In this document: piece after piece, positions 34,644 to 43,271 of the stretch
Numbering within the stretch: the first letter of the stretch is position 1
How the letters are laid out: each line of letters begins with the position of its first letter
Assembly: GCF_007750855.1 (NCBI RefSeq)
Contig: NZ_CP036291.1
Location: forward strand, 3,162,001 to 3,226,000
Reading direction: 5' to 3'
Source: Pirellulimonas nuda
GTDB lineage: Bacteria > Planctomycetota > Planctomycetia > Pirellulales > Lacipirellulaceae
DNA length: 64,000 nucleotides
Translations under genes and position numbers: made by a program
Notes under the pieces: model-generated
Seen by the model: only the letters and a program-made list of their open reading frames with translations
Told to the model about the DNA's origin: nothing
Database searches by the model: none

Positions 34644-35825
34644 CTAACGCACCTCCAGCACCAAGTAGGCCTGGGGCGTCTCTTGGCTGCTGGGGTCGGC
34701 CTGAAGGGCCTCTCCGGCGGCGACAGACGAGTCGGGCAGGTAGCTCAGCCCCCCCACCAGCACCGGCTTGCCCAGCGGCATGATGAATGTTGTCGCCAGG
34801 TGGGCCGTGTTGACCTCCACGCGGTCGATCTGCGGCGCCAGCGATCGAGCGGCCAGCGCCGGCGGGCCCGCCGGCTCCGACGAGGCTTGAGACTTGAGCG
34901 TCGAGCTAAGGTCGACAATGACTTCGTCTTGATTCTCGGCGATGGTGGTCGGCCGGATCTCAAGCACCACGCCGAATACCTCCGATTGCACTAGGGGTTG
35001 GTAGCCGACGTTCGACGACGGCGCCTCCGCGAATCCCGAATCGCTGACCCCCTGACCGGAACTAAACTGCACGGTGCGGAACGGGCTCCTGCGTGGCGCG
35101 GCTTGGGCCAGTCGGCCCGCGACGCCCGGATCGGCTAGGTCGCCCACCACCGGGATGAAACCAGTCACTACGTTCTTGCGTGTGCCGCTGACCACGTGGA
35201 CGAGTTGTCCGCTAAAGCAGTTGGTGATCGCCCGTCGGCTGGTCGATCGTCGGGTGAACTCTTCCAGCGGCGCCTTGTTCACCAGCAGTGGGCCGGCGCC
35301 TTGCTCTTGATCGGTAAGCTTGGCCAGGTCGTCCGAGGTGAGCATCAGCCAGCGGGCGTCGATGCCGACCGTGCGGCGGCCTTCGGCGTTCTGGCGTACG
35401 AGTTGTAAGAAGGATTCGATTTGCTGGTGCACGTCCTGCGTTTGCGAAACGACGAGCATCCGCCCCAGCACCGCCACGCTTGCGTCCCCCTCGCCGTTCA
35501 CGGCCCACGACTCGGGCTCGATGGCGCCCGTCATGGCTTCGATGATCGCGTCGATAGTGATGGCGGGGTTCGCGGGCTGATGCGGCCCCGGCGCCGAAAC
35601 GGCGCCCCCCGCTCCTCCGGCGTACCCTCCTCCTCCGCCCCCCATGAATCCGCCCCCGCCGAGCCCCCCGGTCGAGCGGCCGCTCGTGGTAGAGCCCTCG
35701 TAGGGGTAGTCGCTTACCTCCAGCACCACATCGCCGATGGGGTAGGTCCGCAGAACGAGCGGTGACTCTTGCGCCGAAGCGGTTGCGAAGGTCATTAGCA
35801 GAACCGCGAAAGGACGGGCAAACAT
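34644..35825 (-). CDS. secretin-like secreted protein
   Basis: A 393-aa protein with a signal peptide (MFARPFAVLLMTFATASA), an N-terminal YPIGDVVLEV segment, a Gly-rich stretch (residues 50-75), and a secretin N-domain-like unit (LGRMLVVSQTQDVHQQIESFLQLVRQ). The C-terminal part (VNTAHLATTFIMPLGKPVLVGGLSYLPD) resembles the end of the secretin beta-domain. It lacks the VPxLGDIPxLGxLF element of true outer-membrane secretins, so it may be a partial or specialised relative. Start ATG at 35825. It is third in an ECF-headed run. Confidence 0.65.
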   Translation of the reverse strand: MFARPFAVLLMTFATASAQESPLVLRTYPIGDVVLEVSDYPYEGSTTSGRSTGGLGGGGFMGGGGGGYAGGAGGAVSAPGPHQPANPAITIDAIIEAMTGAIEPESWAVNGEGDASVAVLGRMLVVSQTQDVHQQIESFLQLVRQNAEGRRTVGIDARWLMLTSDDLAKLTDQEQGAGPLLVNKAPLEEFTRRSTSRRAITNCFSGQLVHVVSGTRKNVVTGFIPVVGDLADPGVAGRLAQAAPRRSPFRTVQFSSGQGVSDSGFAEAPSSNVGYQPLVQSEVFGVVLEIRPTTIAENQDEVIVDLSSTLKSQASSEPAGPPALAARSLAPQIDRVEVNTAHLATTFIMPLGKPVLVGGLSYLPDSSVAAGEALQADPSSQETPQAYLVLEVR

Positions 35826-35929
35826 GACGGGGACTCCTAGAGTGTGGGGAGTGGTGACTACGACGACGCGTGGCTTGGGTCTCGATGTCCGACGATCCGT
35901 CGGCACGGTGATTGGTACGGGGACAAGTC

Positions 35930-36877
35930 TCACTGCGCCGCGAAATCGGCCTGCAGCACAGCGGCGTTGTAGTGGCCCAGTAGGCGTGGGTGGTGCGCGG
36001 CTAGGTCGCAGAACTGCCCGGCGAGATCGCCGCGGCAGGCCACGAGCGCTAGCCACGCCTCGGTGTGGTCGGGGGAACGTTGGGTGACGATGGCGATCAG
36101 CCGACGGGTCGTTTCCGGCCCATTCACGGCGCCGAGGCAAAGGGCGGCGGCGCGGCGGGTCTTCTTCTGGCGGTGGTCGAGCATCCGAAACAACGCGTCG
36201 GTGGGCGCCCGTTTGGGCCGGAGCGCCGCGAGCGCGGCCGTCCGGCTACGCGGGTCGGTTACCAGCGCCAGGTAGGCTTCCAGCGCCCGATCGGCCCGGT
36301 CCACGACGGTCTGATCCACGATGGCCCGCTCAAGCAGGGCGGCGCTCACCTCGCCGGCGGCGCCGATCGACAGCAACGCCGGCCGATCGGGCGGCGTCGG
36401 CGCCAGCAGCGCTTGGGCGACCCGCTCCGAGACCGGCGCCGCGTCGCGGGGCGTGGCTTGCGACGCACGACGCGACATCGAAGCGAAGGCTACCCGCTCG
36501 AAAGGGGTCGGCGCGCGGCCGGCCGGGGGCGTTCGGTCGGCCTCGCGCTGTGAGGCTGGGGGAGTCGGCGCCGGCTCAAGCGGCTCAATCTGGGGCGACC
36601 GATGGGCGAGGTTTCGGTCGGCGTCGGCCGGCGGCGCCGGGCTGCGCGACAACTGCCAGAGGCCGAACGCGACACAAATTGCCGCCGCCACGGCCAATCG
36701 CCTCGACGTACGAACCCGCACCGACCTCGCCGCGGCGCCCTTCTGCGTCGCCCAGTACGCTTCAAGCCGCCGCAGGGCCTGCGGATCGCACGGCACGTCG
36801 AGCGCTTCTCGCACCAACCGGTCGATGTCTGGCGATCCAGCTTGTGTGTCGGGTGTGGGACGCTGGTGCTCGTCCAT
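35930..36877 (-). CDS. membrane-anchored HEAT-repeat-like protein
   Basis: A 315-aa protein with a cytoplasmic N-terminus (residues 1-55), one membrane segment at about 59-77 (RLAVAAAICVAFGLWQLSRS), a Pro-rich linker and a C-terminal helical repeat region (about 200-310) with HEAT-like units: DRALEAYLALVTDPRSRTAALAAL, DALFRMLDHRQKKTRRAAALCLGAV, ETTRRLIAIVTQRSPDHTEAWLALVAC. It follows the ECF sigma gene by 23 bp, which suggests that the N-terminal region controls the sigma factor while the outer repeats sense or bind something. Confidence 0.7.
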   Translation of the reverse strand: MDEHQRPTPDTQAGSPDIDRLVREALDVPCDPQALRRLEAYWATQKGAAARSVRVRTSRRLAVAAAICVAFGLWQLSRSPAPPADADRNLAHRSPQIEPLEPAPTPPASQREADRTPPAGRAPTPFERVAFASMSRRASQATPRDAAPVSERVAQALLAPTPPDRPALLSIGAAGEVSAALLERAIVDQTVVDRADRALEAYLALVTDPRSRTAALAALRPKRAPTDALFRMLDHRQKKTRRAAALCLGAVNGPETTRRLIAIVTQRSPDHTEAWLALVACRGDLAGQFCDLAAHHPRLLGHYNAAVLQADFAAQ

Positions 36878-36900
36878 GGTGTTCCGCCTATCCCCCGCGG

Positions 36901-37437
36901 CTACTTGCCGGGGGCCGACGTCTTGCTCTGGTCTGTTGGGATCAAGTCGCTGAGCGCCGCGGTCAGGCGGTTGCGGATCAGGTGGAGGGTGGCGCGGATG
37001 TTGTGGGGGGTTGTGTCGAGGATCGCCGCGGCCTCTGCGGCGGCGACCCCCTCGGCGATGCAGAGGATGGCGACCTCACGCTGCCGCGGGGGGAGCCGAT
37101 CGATCTCGGCACGCACACGGGCGGCTGTTTCGTTGGCCGCGACGTGGTCGTCCGGCCCGGCCGCCGGGTCGGGGGTTTCTGTCTCTAGGCATACGTCAGG
37201 CAGGCGCCGACGGAATCGGTCTCTGCAAACATTCACCACGATCCGCATCCACCAAGTTTTGAACGACGCCTCGCCGCGGAAGCTACGCCAGTGACGCATC
37301 ACCTTCAGCAGCGAGTCTTGTACTGCCTCCTCGGCGCCGTGCCGGTCGCCCGTCATCCGCTGGGCGATCCGCAACGCGCACGGCAGGTGCAGCGCGACCT
37401 GCCTGTCGAGTTCGTTCCGATCGGCCGGCCGCGCCAT
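36901..37437 (-). CDS. ECF-type RNA polymerase sigma factor
   Basis: A 178-aa sigma factor. Region 2: ALRIAQRMTGDRHGAEEAVQDSLLKVMRHWRSFRGEASFKTWWMRIVVNVCRDRFRRR (about residues 20-80). Region 4: EIDRLPPRQREVAILCIAEGVAAAEAAAILDTTPHNIRATLHLIRNRL (about 110-160). It looks like the classic RpoE-type organisation. The following two genes encode a HEAT-like membrane protein and a secretin-like protein on the same strand. Confidence 0.9.
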   Translation of the reverse strand: MARPADRNELDRQVALHLPCALRIAQRMTGDRHGAEEAVQDSLLKVMRHWRSFRGEASFKTWWMRIVVNVCRDRFRRRLPDVCLETETPDPAAGPDDHVAANETAARVRAEIDRLPPRQREVAILCIAEGVAAAEAAAILDTTPHNIRATLHLIRNRLTAALSDLIPTDQSKTSAPGK

Positions 37438-37821
37438 GACGCCTTCCCTGTGCTCGTTAACTACTCAGACGCGTTCGCGCCGCCGATCATCAAAACTAAA
37501 GTGTGACGTCTGCCAGAAAACTCCATCTGACGTTCGTGGGCACGGGGAGCGACGGCCGTTCTCCTTGTTCGGTCGCCAGGGGCCAGATTCGGCGATCCGC
37601 TGGCTGCTTATTCCAGCCGTGGCGGCATGGAGAGCGTGCCCCCGGGCTTCCTCGTCGGACAGCGGCTGGTGGCACGTATTCTGCTTGTTTTGTAGGTCTA
37701 CACTCGCTTGCCGCCGCAATCCGGGGCGAATAGGCTGCTGGAGGCGCAACGCCGCACATGGTTAGCTATACTTGTCTGAACAGCGTGTTGCTTTGTTTCG
37801 TGAGTTTGAAAGGAGGGGAAA
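37438..37821. other. divergent intergenic region
   Basis: A 384-bp region between an ECF sigma gene (minus) and the Cys-rich protein gene (plus). It is slightly richer in A+T than its neighbours. I see a candidate -10 and a strong Shine-Dalgarno site for the plus-strand gene and nothing clear for the sigma gene. Confidence 0.6.
37767..37816 (+). promoter_or_regulatory. candidate -10 and strong Shine-Dalgarno site
   Basis: TATACT at 37767-37772 is a good -10 match, without a convincing -35. AAAGGAGG at 37809-37816 ends five bases before the ATG at 37822. Most genes in this window lack such a strong ribosome site, so high expression of the small Cys-rich protein is likely. Confidence 0.5.
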
Positions 37822-38259
37822 ATGGCTAAAATTACTCTGTCTCTATTGGCTGCCGCGTTGGCTGTCGTTTGTTGGAGCAGCGGGGTCGTCGCTCAAGAGC
37901 TGCTGGCGCCGCCGGTTGCCCCCAGCGTGACCGAGTACATGACCCCCGTCGCACCAGCGGCAGTCTGCTGCCCGATCCAGGTGGTCAGCGAGGTCTCCGC
38001 ACCGTCCGCCAAGCGTAGCTACCGTTGCCACGGCGGTCCGATCCAGCAACTGCTCTGCGTCGACAACCCCGCCGACTGCTGCCGCAAGGACTACAGCGTG
38101 CCGGTTTGTGTCCCGGCCTGCTGCGTCGGCGACCCGGTCTGCTGCGGCTCCCGCGTGGGGCTGTTGGGGCGCGGCTATGTTACCTACCGCTGGCCTTGCG
38201 GTTTCGAAGCCACGATCGTCTTCCGCGCCCACGGCGGCGTGATCATCACATATCGCTGA
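37822..38259 (+). CDS. small cysteine-rich secreted protein
   Basis: A 145-aa protein with a clean signal peptide (MAKITLSLLAAALAVVCWSSGVVAQ). The mature part has twelve Cys, many in CC pairs (AVCCP, ADCCRKDYSVPVCVPACCVGDPVCCGS), and Pro-rich spacers, then a short beta end (GYVTYRWPCGFEATIVFRAHGGVIITYR). No known family is recognised. The strong Shine-Dalgarno site suggests abundance. A disulfide-cross-linked envelope protein is a reasonable guess; metal binding is another. Confidence 0.75.
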   Translation: MAKITLSLLAAALAVVCWSSGVVAQELLAPPVAPSVTEYMTPVAPAAVCCPIQVVSEVSAPSAKRSYRCHGGPIQQLLCVDNPADCCRKDYSVPVCVPACCVGDPVCCGSRVGLLGRGYVTYRWPCGFEATIVFRAHGGVIITYR

Positions 38260-38918
38260 GCTTGGTCGCGAGGGCGGCAAGCGGGGCCGGCGCCTGTTTA
38301 GCGGGCCTCGGAACGGCCTCCCGCGCCCCGGTCCATCCCGTGGCGGCAGCCGTCGCCGATCGTTGTGTCCGCTCTCCGGCGTCGCGCCGGAGCGAAAATC
38401 GGACAAAACCCGGACCGCCCCCTGAGAAAGCCAGGGAAAACGGGTCCCTCCGCGCGGCGGCGCCGGGCGGCGACCGTCGCAGCGGGCCCTCTGGTGGACA
38501 CTAGGTGGACAAAATGGGGCGCGTTGGTTGCTCATGCTTTCGGCCTAGAGTTGTTGGATCATCGAACATTGTCCGGGACGAAAGAGCCGCCCGCGACAAT
38601 GATTCCTAGCCACCAAGCGTTTCCCCAGGGCCCGCGTTGCGATGCTGGGTCTGCTGAGCGATGGGCCGACGTAGCGGTTGCTTCCCCGCTGGCTCCGGCT
38701 CCGCCCCCTGCCCTGCCGCCTCGAATCAATTGGGCTTGGTCCGCTCGGTCGCGATCTGTTCCGACCCCCTGCGTAGCGGCAGCAATTCAGAGCAAAACCA
38801 GCGTTTTTTGATTGCGGGCATCCGTGGCCGGCGCGTATATTCGCTGCTAGCGCTCCGTGCCGGAGCCGGCGCCATCTGCGCGCCGCGACCGGAGCGGTCT
38901 TCTCAGGGGTAGAACGTC
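38260..38918. other. 659-bp intergenic region
   Basis: No credible gene. Short inverted pieces occur (cattgtc near 38567 with gacaatg near 38595; gctcc/ggagc at 38852-38866). A promoter candidate for the downstream gene lies at 38812-38841. A small RNA cannot be excluded, but nothing specific supports one. Confidence 0.5.
38812..38841 (+). promoter_or_regulatory. candidate sigma-70-type promoter
   Basis: TTGCGG at 38812-38817 and TATATT at 38836-38841 are separated by 18 bp, upstream of the large surface-protein gene at 38919. The AT-rich -10 stands out in GC-rich surroundings. Confidence 0.4.
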
Positions 38919-41900
38919 ATGTCGCGTCTATGGGCGTGGTGGGGGCGTTTCGCCGTCGTAGTTCTTTTCGGGGGGCAGCCGTGCTGGGTGGCCGAGGCCG
39001 CCGTCAATACGTGGATCGGGGGCAACGCGGACTGGGTCGATAACTCCGGCACGGCCAACTGGTCCCCGGCCGACGAGCCCGACTCAAACGACGAGGCTCT
39101 CTTCAACACGGCCAACAGCGTCAACCTGGGCAGCAACAACGCGATTGCGGCGTTGACCATGTCTGGCGGCATCGACCTGTTCACCAACGAATTCGCGCTG
39201 AGCGTCGATGGCCTAGTGCAACTGAGCGGAGCTTCGACGAATCTCTTCGTTGGCGGGTCCGCCGGCTCGGTGAACGCCGACAACGTGGCCATCGGCTCCG
39301 GCGCCACGGCCGAGCTGGTCGGCGGGGCGCTGGTCGTCGACGAAGAATCGGGGACCGGCCTGCTGACCATCAATGCGGGGGGGACGCTCGCGGGCAACGG
39401 AACGCTCACCTTTGCCGACACGCCCGTGCTGGCCACGACGCTGCTGGTCAACAACGGCGCGCTCACGGCGCTGTCGCGTGGGTTGTTCCTGTTCAGCCCG
39501 CCGCCGGTTGGGACGCTCGCCATCAACGACTCAAGCCTCGGGGGCCGGGTCGATCTCGACGGCGCCAGCGAGGCGGGGGTCGTCAACGTCAATCGCAATC
39601 AGACGCTCGACCTGAACGTGCCGCTGGCCGACAGCTTCAACGGTGCGCTAAACTTGTTCCAGGAAGCAGTCTTCGATTCGCTCTCAGCGTGGACGCTCGC
39701 GGGCGGGTCGATCGTCGCCAACAACGGCTTGATCGATAACCCGATCCCCAACCCGGACGTGCCGGCGGGGACCTCGTTCATCCGGGGGGCGACGCTGACC
39801 CAGACCGGGGGCGTGATCAGCATCGTCGACACGGACGGCGCCCTGCAGTTCGACGCCCCCTTTACCATGAGCGGCGGCTCGCTCGCCAACCACGGCCACT
39901 TGATCTTCAACAACGACGCCACGATCACGGCCGGCGCCGCGATCACGATGCCCACGACCTCGTCCAGCCTGAGCGTGGGGGCGGGACGCACGGTGCAGAT
40001 CGCCCTGAACAACCTCGACCTCGACGGCGGCAACACGGCGACCAACAGCATCACCGTTCAGGCCGGCGGGTTCCTGCAGATCGGGACCACCGACTACGAC
40101 CCCGATCAGGGGACCAACCGCTACGACGGCACGCTGAACCTCAACAGCGGCCAGCTCGTACTCAGCGTCTCGGACGCCCAGTTTGTCATGGACGGCGTGC
40201 TGAACATGAACCGCTCCACGGCCGACTTCCCTTCCTACAGCGGCGCGGCCATCGCCATCGGCAACGACGCGGGCGTGCTGGACGCCGAGCTGAACGTGAC
40301 GGGCGTCGGGATCTCGCAGTTCGGGGCCCAGGTCGACTTCAAATCCGACGCGAAGGTGAACATCGCCTTGGGCGCCACCCTTCAGTTCACTTCCTCATCG
40401 AACGTGAACTTCGACACCGTCAATGGCGTCAACCACGCCCAGATCACCGGCGCGGGCCAGATTCAATTCAACGGCGCGGTCAACGTGAACGAGGCGGTCA
40501 CGCTCAACATGGTGGGCGGCACGGTCGATCTGGACGGCGCCGACCTCACCGGCGACCTGATCAACATCGATGCGCCTCTGGTGATCAACGCGGCGACGAT
40601 GGCCGGCTTCGGGCGACTCAATTCCGGCGGCGGCGTCAACACGCTGGATGTCGACGCGCGCGCTGTTGGCAAGACCGGTAAACTGACAGTCATTCTGGAT
40701 GTCGGCTCAGACGAGTGGACGCTCAACGCGCTGGGGGTGATGAACCTGTCGGCGCCAAACGGGGGCGCTTCGCTGCTGGACGGCAGCGGCGTGAACCTGA
40801 ACGGCACGGTCAATGTGCTCGGCGGCGCCGGGACCTTGGCCCGTGTCGATGTGGGGGGCACGGTCAACGTGGCCGCGGCGAGCTCGCTGACGCTTCAGGG
40901 GGGCAGCTCCGCCAACCCGAACCGGCTCAACGGGGGGACGATCAACGGCCCGGGCAACATTGGCGCCTCGGCCGGCAGGTCGCTGCGTGGTTTTGGCGCG
41001 ATCAACGCAACGGTGCTGTTCAGCGGAACCGCGGCGCTGCTGGCCGAGGGAGGTACCCTGGCGGTCAACGGCTCCATCAACGACGTGGGGACGATCGGCA
41101 CGTCGGGGGGCGTCCTCAACGTCGCCAACGCTTGGAACACCAACGCCGCCGATTTCGTCTCGCTCAACGGGGGCGAGCTCAAGGGAGGGACGATAACCAA
41201 CGGGGGAGCTGGCGGCATCTCTGGGAACGGGTTGCTTTCCTCCCGCGTGATCAATAACACGTCGATCGTCGCCAACGGGGGCGCGACGCTATTGGTCGAA
41301 ACGGCCGCCAACGACAACGACTGGGACGGCGCCGCCAACAGCGGCAGCCTGTCTGCACTCGGGGCGGGCGCGGTGCTGGAGCTCCGCGACAACGCGACCT
41401 TCGGCTTTGCCGGGTCGGTCTCGGCGACCACAGGCGGGCGCGTCCTCGCCAACGGGTTCGCCTTGGACTTCAACCCCGGGTCGACGTTGCAGCTCCAAGG
41501 CTCGACTTACGAGTCCACCAACTCAACCGACCTCGGCGGCGTCGTGGACATCCTAGCGGGCGCCGGCTCGGAATCGACGATCAAGGTGGCGGTTAACAAA
41601 TTCCTTACCTTCGAGCCCACGAGCAGCACGACGCTGGGCCAGACTCTGCGACTGGAAAGCAACAACATCAATATCGACGCGGGCGCCACGTTTGCCGGCG
41701 CCGGCGCGCTCGTGATCGCCGACGGAAGCCACCTCGTCATGGACAACGGCGCCACGGCCAACGTGTTGCTGGTGAACGACGGGACCTTCCGCCCTGGCGG
41801 CTTCGACACGGTGGGCGCCGTCACCCTGAAGGACTACGCCCAGGCCGGCTCCGGCGCGTTGTTTGTTGAGCTCACGGGCACGCTGCCCAATCAGTTCGAC

Positions 41901-42395
41901 CGGTTGCAGGTCTCGGGCGTCGCCCAGCTCGATGGGTACCTTAACCTCGACATCGACGGCGTGTTCCAGCCGTTGCTTAATCAGAGCTTTGACATCATCA
42001 CCTCTCCGTTCGGCGTCTCCGGCCAGTTTGATCAGGTGGATGTTTCCGGGATGCCGGCCGGCAAGACATTCGCGGTGAGCTACCTGCCGACCCTGGTGCG
42101 TCTGACGGTGGTAGAGACCCCGTTGTTTGCCGCCGACTTCGACCACGACGGCGACGTTGACGCCACCGACTACGAGATCTGGAACGGGGCGTTCGGCCTC
42201 AACCAATTAGGGGACGCCACCGGCGACGGTCTCTCCAACGCGGCCGACTACACCGTGTGGCGAGACACGCTCGGATCCAAGCCGGCGCCCGCCTTCGGGG
42301 GGGTCTACGGGGGGAGGGCGCCGGAGCCTTCGGCCGTGGTGTTGGGGCTAATCGCCGGTGCGGCCGGCTGCCTCTGGCGGCGAGCTGGGACGTAG
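38919..42395 (+). CDS. large repetitive beta-rich surface protein with dockerin and PEP-CTERM tail
   Basis: A 1,158-aa secreted protein. After a signal peptide, residues 30-1050 are Gly/Asn/Thr-rich beta-solenoid-like sequence with repeated short units (TLAGNGTLTFADT, GGTVDLDGADLTGDL, GSLSALGAGAVLELRDNATF), as in autotransporter-passenger-like adhesins. It ends with a dockerin-like pair (DFDHDGDVDATDYEIWNGAFG, DATGDGLSNAADYTVWRDTLGS) and a PEP-CTERM-type tail, APEPSAVVLGLIAGAAGCLWRRAG. There is no autotransporter beta-barrel. It is likely a surface or matrix protein. Confidence 0.85.
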   Translation: MSRLWAWWGRFAVVVLFGGQPCWVAEAAVNTWIGGNADWVDNSGTANWSPADEPDSNDEALFNTANSVNLGSNNAIAALTMSGGIDLFTNEFALSVDGLVQLSGASTNLFVGGSAGSVNADNVAIGSGATAELVGGALVVDEESGTGLLTINAGGTLAGNGTLTFADTPVLATTLLVNNGALTALSRGLFLFSPPPVGTLAINDSSLGGRVDLDGASEAGVVNVNRNQTLDLNVPLADSFNGALNLFQEAVFDSLSAWTLAGGSIVANNGLIDNPIPNPDVPAGTSFIRGATLTQTGGVISIVDTDGALQFDAPFTMSGGSLANHGHLIFNNDATITAGAAITMPTTSSSLSVGAGRTVQIALNNLDLDGGNTATNSITVQAGGFLQIGTTDYDPDQGTNRYDGTLNLNSGQLVLSVSDAQFVMDGVLNMNRSTADFPSYSGAAIAIGNDAGVLDAELNVTGVGISQFGAQVDFKSDAKVNIALGATLQFTSSSNVNFDTVNGVNHAQITGAGQIQFNGAVNVNEAVTLNMVGGTVDLDGADLTGDLINIDAPLVINAATMAGFGRLNSGGGVNTLDVDARAVGKTGKLTVILDVGSDEWTLNALGVMNLSAPNGGASLLDGSGVNLNGTVNVLGGAGTLARVDVGGTVNVAAASSLTLQGGSSANPNRLNGGTINGPGNIGASAGRSLRGFGAINATVLFSGTAALLAEGGTLAVNGSINDVGTIGTSGGVLNVANAWNTNAADFVSLNGGELKGGTITNGGAGGISGNGLLSSRVINNTSIVANGGATLLVETAANDNDWDGAANSGSLSALGAGAVLELRDNATFGFAGSVSATTGGRVLANGFALDFNPGSTLQLQGSTYESTNSTDLGGVVDILAGAGSESTIKVAVNKFLTFEPTSSTTLGQTLRLESNNINIDAGATFAGAGALVIADGSHLVMDNGATANVLLVNDGTFRPGGFDTVGAVTLKDYAQAGSGALFVELTGTLPNQFDRLQVSGVAQLDGYLNLDIDGVFQPLLNQSFDIITSPFGVSGQFDQVDVSGMPAGKTFAVSYLPTLVRLTVVETPLFAADFDHDGDVDATDYEIWNGAFGLNQLGDATGDGLSNAADYTVWRDTLGSKPAPAFGGVYGGRAPEPSAVVLGLIAGAAGCLWRRAGT

Positions 42396-42511
42396 ACGCG
42401 GCGCTACCGGGGGCGCCCTGGCCCCCCGCAAGCGGCGTGCCAGGGGTTGTTTGTGCCGCGGAATGGCGCCCCGTGCGCCCCGGGTCGGCCGCGACGCCGG
42501 ACGGCGGGTGA

Positions 42512-42555
42512 TTGCATCTTTTTGGATGATTGGGCTATCGTGCATATGCCGATAG
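42512..42555 (+). promoter_or_regulatory. candidate promoter with inverted-repeat operator
   Basis: TTGCAT at 42512-42517 and TATCGT at 42536-42541 are 18 bp apart. Overlapping the -10 is an inverted repeat, ctatcg at 42535-42540 and cgatag at 42550-42555, around tgcatatgc. A repressor bound there would block the promoter of the Cys-rich/HMA/ABC gene set. The cognate regulator is not in the window. Confidence 0.35.
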
Positions 42556-42649
42556 GCTTTGAAGAGTCGTGTCTACACCCATAGGCTCCCGCTTCTTGGC
42601 CTCTACAACGGGCCTCAACTACGGGCCTCAACTACGCCTCCCGCCTTTG

Positions 42650-43102
42650 ATGTTTTCTCCGCAAGCCATCTCGATACGCATCACGGCCGCAACGGCCGTG
42701 GCGTTGATGCTTGTAGGGACGTTGCAGCAGAGCCGCGTGCTCTGCCACGTGGTGGGATGCGACCCGTGCTGTGCAGCCGCCGACGATGTGGGCGCCCTTC
42801 GGGTGTGTGCGGCCCGCGACGGGCACGACTGCTGCTGCGACTCTGAACGCGACAACGCTCCGCAGCGCCAGCCCACCAAGCCAAGCCCTTGTGACGAGGG
42901 ATGCTGGTGCGCCGTTGCGGCGCAGCCGTTCGAGGGTCCTAGCTCGCAACCGACGGTGGACGCGTTGTTTTCGGTCGGAGCGACGGTAGCGTACCTCGAC
43001 GACGCGCCTCAACCGTGCGTCCGTCCGGCGCAGGCCGCGGACATCCCGCCGCCGCTGACATCGCTTGGGCGATGCGTGCTGCTTTCGCGTTTCTTGGCGT
43101 GA
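42650..43102 (+). CDS. cysteine-rich exported protein at head of HMA/ABC gene set
   Basis: A 150-aa protein with an N-terminal hydrophobic helix (ISIRITAATAVALMLVGTLQQS) acting as signal or anchor. The body has 13 Cys in clusters (LCHVVGCDPCC, HDCCCD, PCDEGCWC) plus His, which suits thiol or soft-metal binding. No family is recognised. An in-frame start at 42569 would add 27 residues. It precedes the HMA-domain gene by 169 bp on the same strand. Confidence 0.6.
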   Translation: MFSPQAISIRITAATAVALMLVGTLQQSRVLCHVVGCDPCCAAADDVGALRVCAARDGHDCCCDSERDNAPQRQPTKPSPCDEGCWCAVAAQPFEGPSSQPTVDALFSVGATVAYLDDAPQPCVRPAQAADIPPPLTSLGRCVLLSRFLA

Positions 43103-43205
43103 GTCTTGCGCCCTGCGCCGTCGGTTCACGGCGGCCCACCGACGCCTGAACGCGGGACGATCCGCTAGGGCGCATGCAGTTTGTCGCTGCGCAGATTGCC
43201 CCTGG

Positions 43206-43224
43206 ATGCTCGCTAATCGAGCAT
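43206..43224. repeat. hairpin before HMA gene
   Basis: A perfect 7-bp stem (atgctcg at 43206-43212, cgagcat at 43218-43224) with a 5-nt loop lies 48 bp before the ATG at 43272. It may be an operator or leader structure for the HMA/ABC genes. Confidence 0.45.
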
Positions 43225-43271
43225 GAGGCGCGCCTGCCGGCGGTTTGCCCCGAGTCTAAGGAGATCGCGAT

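Noticed and set aside
35826-36140. Upstream extension of the secretin-like gene
   Set aside because: It would overlap the HEAT-like gene, and the ATG at 35825 begins a proper signal peptide.
42593-42632. Repeated gggcctcaactac before the Cys-rich gene
   Set aside because: Only two short copies; likely chance or slippage, with no clear function.
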